From Malus domestica (lineage: Eukaryota; Streptophyta; Magnoliopsida; Rosales; Rosaceae), in contig NC_091667.1 in assembly GCF_042453785.1 (NCBI RefSeq), positions 35,766,001-35,830,000 on the forward strand: DNA of 64,000 bases, written 5' to 3'. This document shows, piece by piece, positions 59,956 through 64,000 of this stretch. Position numbers and translations under genes: made by a program. Under the pieces are notes generated by a model. That model searched no databases. It was not told the origin of the DNA and saw nothing but the letters and a program-made list of their open reading frames with translations. Numbering within the stretch: the first letter of the stretch is position 1; the number at the start of each line of letters is the position of its first letter.

Positions 59956-60391
59956 TATGGCCATGTACTGTTCATTAAAATATTAATTTCTTGAAGGGCC
60001 AGATGGCTAAAACGAGCCATCTGACCAGTCATCGGTTGGAGATGGCCTTAGGGATGGAGAATAAGCTTGGTGGCGGGGTGAGTATCAGGGAAGAGGAAGG
60101 TTAGGGTGGGTGAGTGGCGGGATAGATAGTCCAAAAATTTGGGCGAGAAATTTTTTTTTGAAATTTTAATTTCCACGTGTACCCTTAATGACACGTGACG
60201 CTCAATCATTGTCCACATGAGCGCCATGACATCAGTTAACGAAAGACTTAACAGCCAGATTAACAGATGTATGAGACTGTCCCAAAATTAACACTTTAGG
60301 TATGACTCTGGGACGAAAAAAAACTTCTTGTACCAAATGTTGAAAACTACGAAACTTGATGATAGTAAACTGAGATTAACCCTAAAATGTA

Positions 60392-61387
60392 AGGAATCAG
60401 AAAGTTCATGGAGAGTTTTACTTTTAAGCGAGTATCCTTAGTATTTCTCAACTCCAAAACAAAATGTATAAACTACATCACTCAATTATATCATAACACG
60501 TGAAAATGATACATTATAGAACAAGTATTCTAGAGACACATAAAAATTCTTTCAAAGTAGGTGGTAGGAAGCAATCCAAAAGTAGGTGTTAGAAAGCAAA
60601 GCATGATGTAGATGAACATGTGGAAAAATCTTACAAGAAGAAAAACAATAATTTTGGTCACGAATCCAAAGGTGGGGAGGAAGCTTCAGTTGCTCTTCAT
60701 AGCTCTAATGTATAGGCTCGTGGTTTGAATTTTTGAATGTTTATTGGGCCCCACGCGTTTGTTTTGCTTTTGTAAGTGGGTCCACCTAAGTTGGACCAGG
60801 CCAGAGAGAGTGAGGTTATTTCTTGTAAAGATGGTTAGGTCCAAAAATGGAATGCTGGTATTTGGCTTCCAAATTTTCGCTTAATTAGGAATGCCCTTTC
60901 TTTCTTTGTCGCATGTGTATGTGACCGTAGCCATTGTTGTAAGGCGGTGTTGTTCACACTTTTTTTATCTTCATATATTTTTTAAATAATTAACCATCAT
61001 TTCGTGACTAATGAGAAGAATTAACATGAAAGGAGAATGCCACAATGGAGGCATTAATATTAGAAAGTTTTAACGAAACGTTCATGGTATTGTTCATTTT
61101 TAACAAAAAAATACATTTTTACATTTTTATGATACTATTCACTGTATTTTTATTTATCATTTTCTATTAAAATTAAAAAAATTTCATTAGTTTTCTTTTA
61201 ATATTATTATGATGAGATTCAAACACATGTTATGAAGAGATGACTAATTGTACTGAAAAAGTTAAAATGCATGTCGACGTCTGTATTCGGTTGGATTAGG
61301 TACCGCTTGCTGCAGTGGAAACCCTAAATTTCTCTCGTGACGTACAAAGGTTTGACTGAAGTCTTATGCTGGTCAGATAGTCGTACG
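60392..61387. other. Intergenic, nothing recognised
   Basis: AT-rich spacer. No gene, RNA or clear transposon is seen. Confidence 0.4.
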
Positions 61388-61630
61388 ACGGTAAGCAGAA
61401 GGAAAGGGACTTGGATTGTCTACCCTCTCATTTCGGTGTTCTTCTCGTGCCTTTTTGTTTGTGTGGTCACGGTTAAGTCACGTCAATATTTTATATTACT
61501 ATTTCTTTTTATTTTATTATTTTTATAAAAAAACAATACAAAATGTTGACATGGCTTAACCATGATCACACAAAATAAGAGGGCACGAAAAAGACATCGA
61601 AATAGGAGGGCAGACAATCCAAGTCCGAAG
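61388..61630. repeat. Foldback MITE, GGTCACGGTTAAG family, copy 3
   Basis: Left GGACTTGGATTGTCTACCCT and right GGGCAGACAATCCAAGTCC are inverted; inner arms GTGGTCACGGTTAAGTCACG and CATGGCTTAACCATGATCAC also pair. At ~240 bp it is the longest copy of the family seen here. Confidence 0.82.
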
Positions 61631-62527
61631 GAAAGACACCGCCACATGCGCGCGCACCTTCCCCATTTGCTTTTCAGTTGCTGATTGTGTTTTTTACTTA
61701 TTCATTTTTTAATTGGTTCGATGGGATGGAGGTTTGGATAAAGTTGGAAGCACCAGCGCAAAACCCTATACATTCTCTCTCCTTCTTCATCATCGTCGAC
61801 ACGTTTCGCCACCGTATGAGCTCTCCCCTGGTGGGATCGTCGGAGCTCGTACCGCGTGTCCACCGCCCCTACTCTCATCTGCAGTCGCCTTGGCGCCGTC
61901 ACCATATTTCAGAATCCCAGCGTCAGCTACCGCACCAGTTTCCTTGACATGTTTGGATTAGTATTGTGATAAGATTTTTAAACCTTAATTGACTAAATCA
62001 TGTCGTGTCGTTGAGGGGCAAATTACATGCAACTAGAACGTAAAGTTGTGGTGTTCTAAGCTTGTCTTCTAAGTTTTTCTAGTTCGTATTTTAGTTGGCA
62101 TCTTTGATCTCATCAATTCTCACTATAGAAACACACTTACAAATATATAACAGAATATAATGTTCTAAACTTATCACGTAGTGTTACGTATGTTGGAATT
62201 CCAATTGTACGTAAATTTTTTGAGATTATCCTTTTTATTCTTTTTGTTTTATATTTTTTAAGCTTTATAATTTGCTAAACCTACTAGACCTTAATAGTAC
62301 TAGCCATATTTATGTAACTAGAGTAGTATCAAAACTTAATATATGGCTCTGGAGTGAAACATTCGTGATTTCTTTGGTCACTATCTGCTTTGGATTTTTC
62401 TCCCAAATAGGACACAGGAATTAGACTAAAAATCTGTCCAAAATCAATATTCATCTTAGCAATGATTTTAGAAGTTCATAATCAGAGAACAAATATAATA
62501 ATATAATATATATACATATATACATAC

Positions 62528-62559
<32 letters not shown>

Positions 62560-63385
62560 TTTAGATAAAACATGTACCAAGTCTACAAATATCTCCAATG
62601 TTGTTGTCTGTGTTAGTGTTGTCACTTTCCTTTGACAGGCAGTCTTGCAAAAAGTTATAAGTGGTTGCCTAGTTCATTTAGGCAAATAGAACCAATGCAT
62701 CCTTCACGTTCAAGAAAGAGAAATGGAAAAGTGTAGAGAAGAAATTAACTTGGTAAACAGAGGGAGGTAATTATGCAGTGGAGGAAAATTCATCACCAGC
62801 TTCCTTATTCTCTGGTCAGAAAGAATCCACCAAAGTCTATAGTGCATACGCACGTAGACGCCCACGAAGAATGAATGATGACATTGACCAAGGGAAAGAA
62901 TTTATACATATTCTACTAAACTTATGTGCATCAGTGCATGTACCCATTATTCCCAAATGTATGTACATGAATAGTAATCTAAAAAATGATTTATGTATCC
63001 TTTTCCATAAACGTTTATTTAGGGTAATGCTATTATGATAGAGAAATTAAATATGCAGATAAAATTTTATAAATAAAGGAAGTTGATGATTTGATTATTA
63101 CCTAAATGTTCATTATATTTTTAAATTTAGTTTACCCTAATATTACTCTTTACTTTTGGATCTTGATTTTCTTTTATGCTGTTAAAAATATTAAAAATCA
63201 TGTAAGAAGAGAGATTTTTTCATATGCTCAAAATACAGTTTGGTAAATTATATCATAATACAAGCAGTGAAAAAGTCATTTTATTTTTATTATAACATGT
63301 GTGACATATCAACCGTGCTTTAGTAGACAAATATTTCTCGTGCATGAAAAGCAAATTGGTGTGTGAATATCATGTATATATATAA
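61631..63385. other. Gene-free stretch with microsatellite
   Basis: A short GC-richer segment near 61740-61960 has overlapping open frames but no recognisable protein. (TACA)n/(TA)n simple repeats lie at about 62505-62560. A purine-rich open stretch near 62780-62900 also shows no known family. Confidence 0.4.
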
Positions 63386-63389
63386 TGGG

Positions 63390-63535
63390 GTGTGTTATCC
63401 ACACACCCTATTTTACTTCTCACACACTCCTTTATAATTTATGCCCGTTGATATTCTTCAATTCATCTGATCCGACGGCCGAAATTAAAAAGGTGTGTGA
63501 GAAGTAAGAAGGGATGTGTAGATATCATACCCAAT
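63390..63535. repeat. Foldback MITE with GGGTGTGTTATC / GATATCATACCC ends
   Basis: Left GGTGTGTTATCCACACACCC, TATTTTACTTCTCACACACT and right GTGTGTGAGAAGTAAGAAGG, GATGTGTAGATATCATACCC are inverted; the centre carries GATCCGACGGCC. Confidence 0.82.
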
Positions 63536-63579
63536 AATAATACCAAGATAGTGAAAGTTGTAAAGACGAAACTACCCTT

Positions 63580-63787
63580 CTCTCTCTCTCATATAGTTGG
63601 CCAACACATGGAACCACACCACATATACCATCATCTCTTTCAGCATAGTGCTTCATCTTTTGCCTTTAAGACCATCTGCGCTTTAGAAGTGGGTGGTCTT
63701 CCTCCCTCGAAAGACTCCACATTTCCTTTTCTCTCTTCCCTTTTCTCCTCGCTAATTAATCCATGGACACAGCTCACTGACCACAGG
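63580..63787 (+). other. Possible first (5' UTR) exon of a gene running off the window
   Basis: A CT-rich leader (CTTCTCTCTCTCTCATATAG) is followed by sequence ending CACTGACCACAG with a consensus donor (GTAAAGC) at 63788. No convincing coding sequence is seen up to the window end, so this could be a UTR exon. Weak evidence only. Confidence 0.3.
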
Positions 63788-64000
63788 TAAAGCAAAACCC
63801 TTTTCTCTTTTTCCTCCATGAAATCATGAAATTATCTTCTATGGTTGAGTTTTTCAAAGCCAATATTTAGAAGAAATATCTAGCTGTGGGTTTGGAAAAT
63901 TATCTTCCTTGCTATATTAGTTAGTTTTAAAATTGTAATAATTTACTTTTCTTCTTTCCACTAATATTTTCTGAATTTATATAGTTGCATCTACCAAAGG

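Larger units (their letters stand above)
59136..60047. mobile_element. PIF/Harbinger-type non-autonomous element nested in the Mutator-like element
   Basis: Ends GGGCCATCTTCAATTG (left) and CGGTTGGAGATGGCC (right) are inverted, with TTA on each side (59133-59135 and 60048-60050). The GGCCATCTCCAACC wording is common at the ends of plant Harbinger-related MITEs. The interior (912 bp) has two internal repeats described separately and no protein. Confidence 0.8.
58311..60382. mobile_element. Non-autonomous Mutator-like element with ~200-bp inverted ends
   Basis: A 2.07-kb element. The 9-bp target duplications TAAAATGTA at 58302-58310 and 60383-60391 are perfect. Ends GGGTTAATCTCA(A/G)TTTA run inward for about 200 bp (TTTTGGGACAGTCTCATACA, GGCTGTTAA, TAACTGATG.CATGGCGC) with roughly 85% match, so the element is older than the one at 30.6 kb. 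There is no transposase. A GC-rich insert at about 58600-58920 (plus strand, rich in CTCC and GCC) may be a captured gene piece; none of its frames gave a family I know. A Harbinger-type element sits inside it. Confidence 0.88.

Noticed and set aside
61678-61961. Overlapping open frames in a GC-richer patch
   Set aside because: Three frames on both strands are open at once, which is expected from base composition; no protein family is recognised.
62778-63038. 86-aa frame beginning MEENSSPASLFSGQKESTKV
   Set aside because: The first ~45 residues look protein-like, but the rest is AT-rich random sequence; no splice donor or family supports it.

Overview
This is nuclear DNA from a dicot plant. 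The genes have short GT-AG introns, the spacers are AT-rich and crowded with small inverted-repeat transposons, and the gene products (plastid lumen protein, plant-type ACBP, GH17 glucanase with a CBM43 domain) are plant-specific. The repeat style (many GGATCC-ended foldback MITEs, an Au-type SINE) fits a rosid, perhaps Rosaceae such as apple or pear; that placement is inference.

Layout. On the minus strand from 0.3 to 15.1 kb lie importin subunit beta-1, a six-exon EF-hand protein ending in HDEF, an acyl-CoA-binding protein with ankyrin repeats (ACBP1/2 type) and a GH17 endo-1,3-beta-glucosidase whose last exon is only 23 bases. Between importin and the EF-hand gene sit a decayed partial copy of the EF-hand gene and a scrap of plastid ndhK. 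A young Tnt1-like Copia retrotransposon fills 16.5-22.0 kb. From 22 to 27.4 kb there is no gene, only foldback elements, microsatellites and a fresh 150-bp tandem duplication. The thylakoid lumen pentapeptide protein TL17 (27.4-29.8 kb, minus), a small plus-strand gene of unknown function (32.2 kb) and a WD40 (WDR44-like) gene (36.05-39.0 kb, minus) follow. The 39-54 kb stretch holds a tRNA-Trp gene and MITEs. A plus-strand DEDD exonuclease with a Mut7-C domain lies at 54.5-57.4 kb. From 57.4 kb to the end there is a 2.1-kb Mutator-like element with a Harbinger element nested in it, more MITEs, and a possible first exon near 63.6 kb.

How the genes relate. The genes belong to separate housekeeping or cell-wall roles and form no pathway. 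Their grouping is nevertheless informative: importin beta-1, ACBP1, TL17 and the WD40 gene are, from memory, near neighbours on Arabidopsis chromosome 5 (AT5G53470-AT5G53500), so the first 39 kb looks like an ancient syntenic block expanded by mobile DNA.

The main unusual items are two Mutator-like elements with perfect 9-bp target duplications and ~200-bp inverted ends (one carrying a gene-like insert), a row of three tRNA-like units at 33.3 kb, and an unexplained coding remnant just downstream of the WD40 gene. No wholly new biological system could be supported. All splice sites were read by eye.
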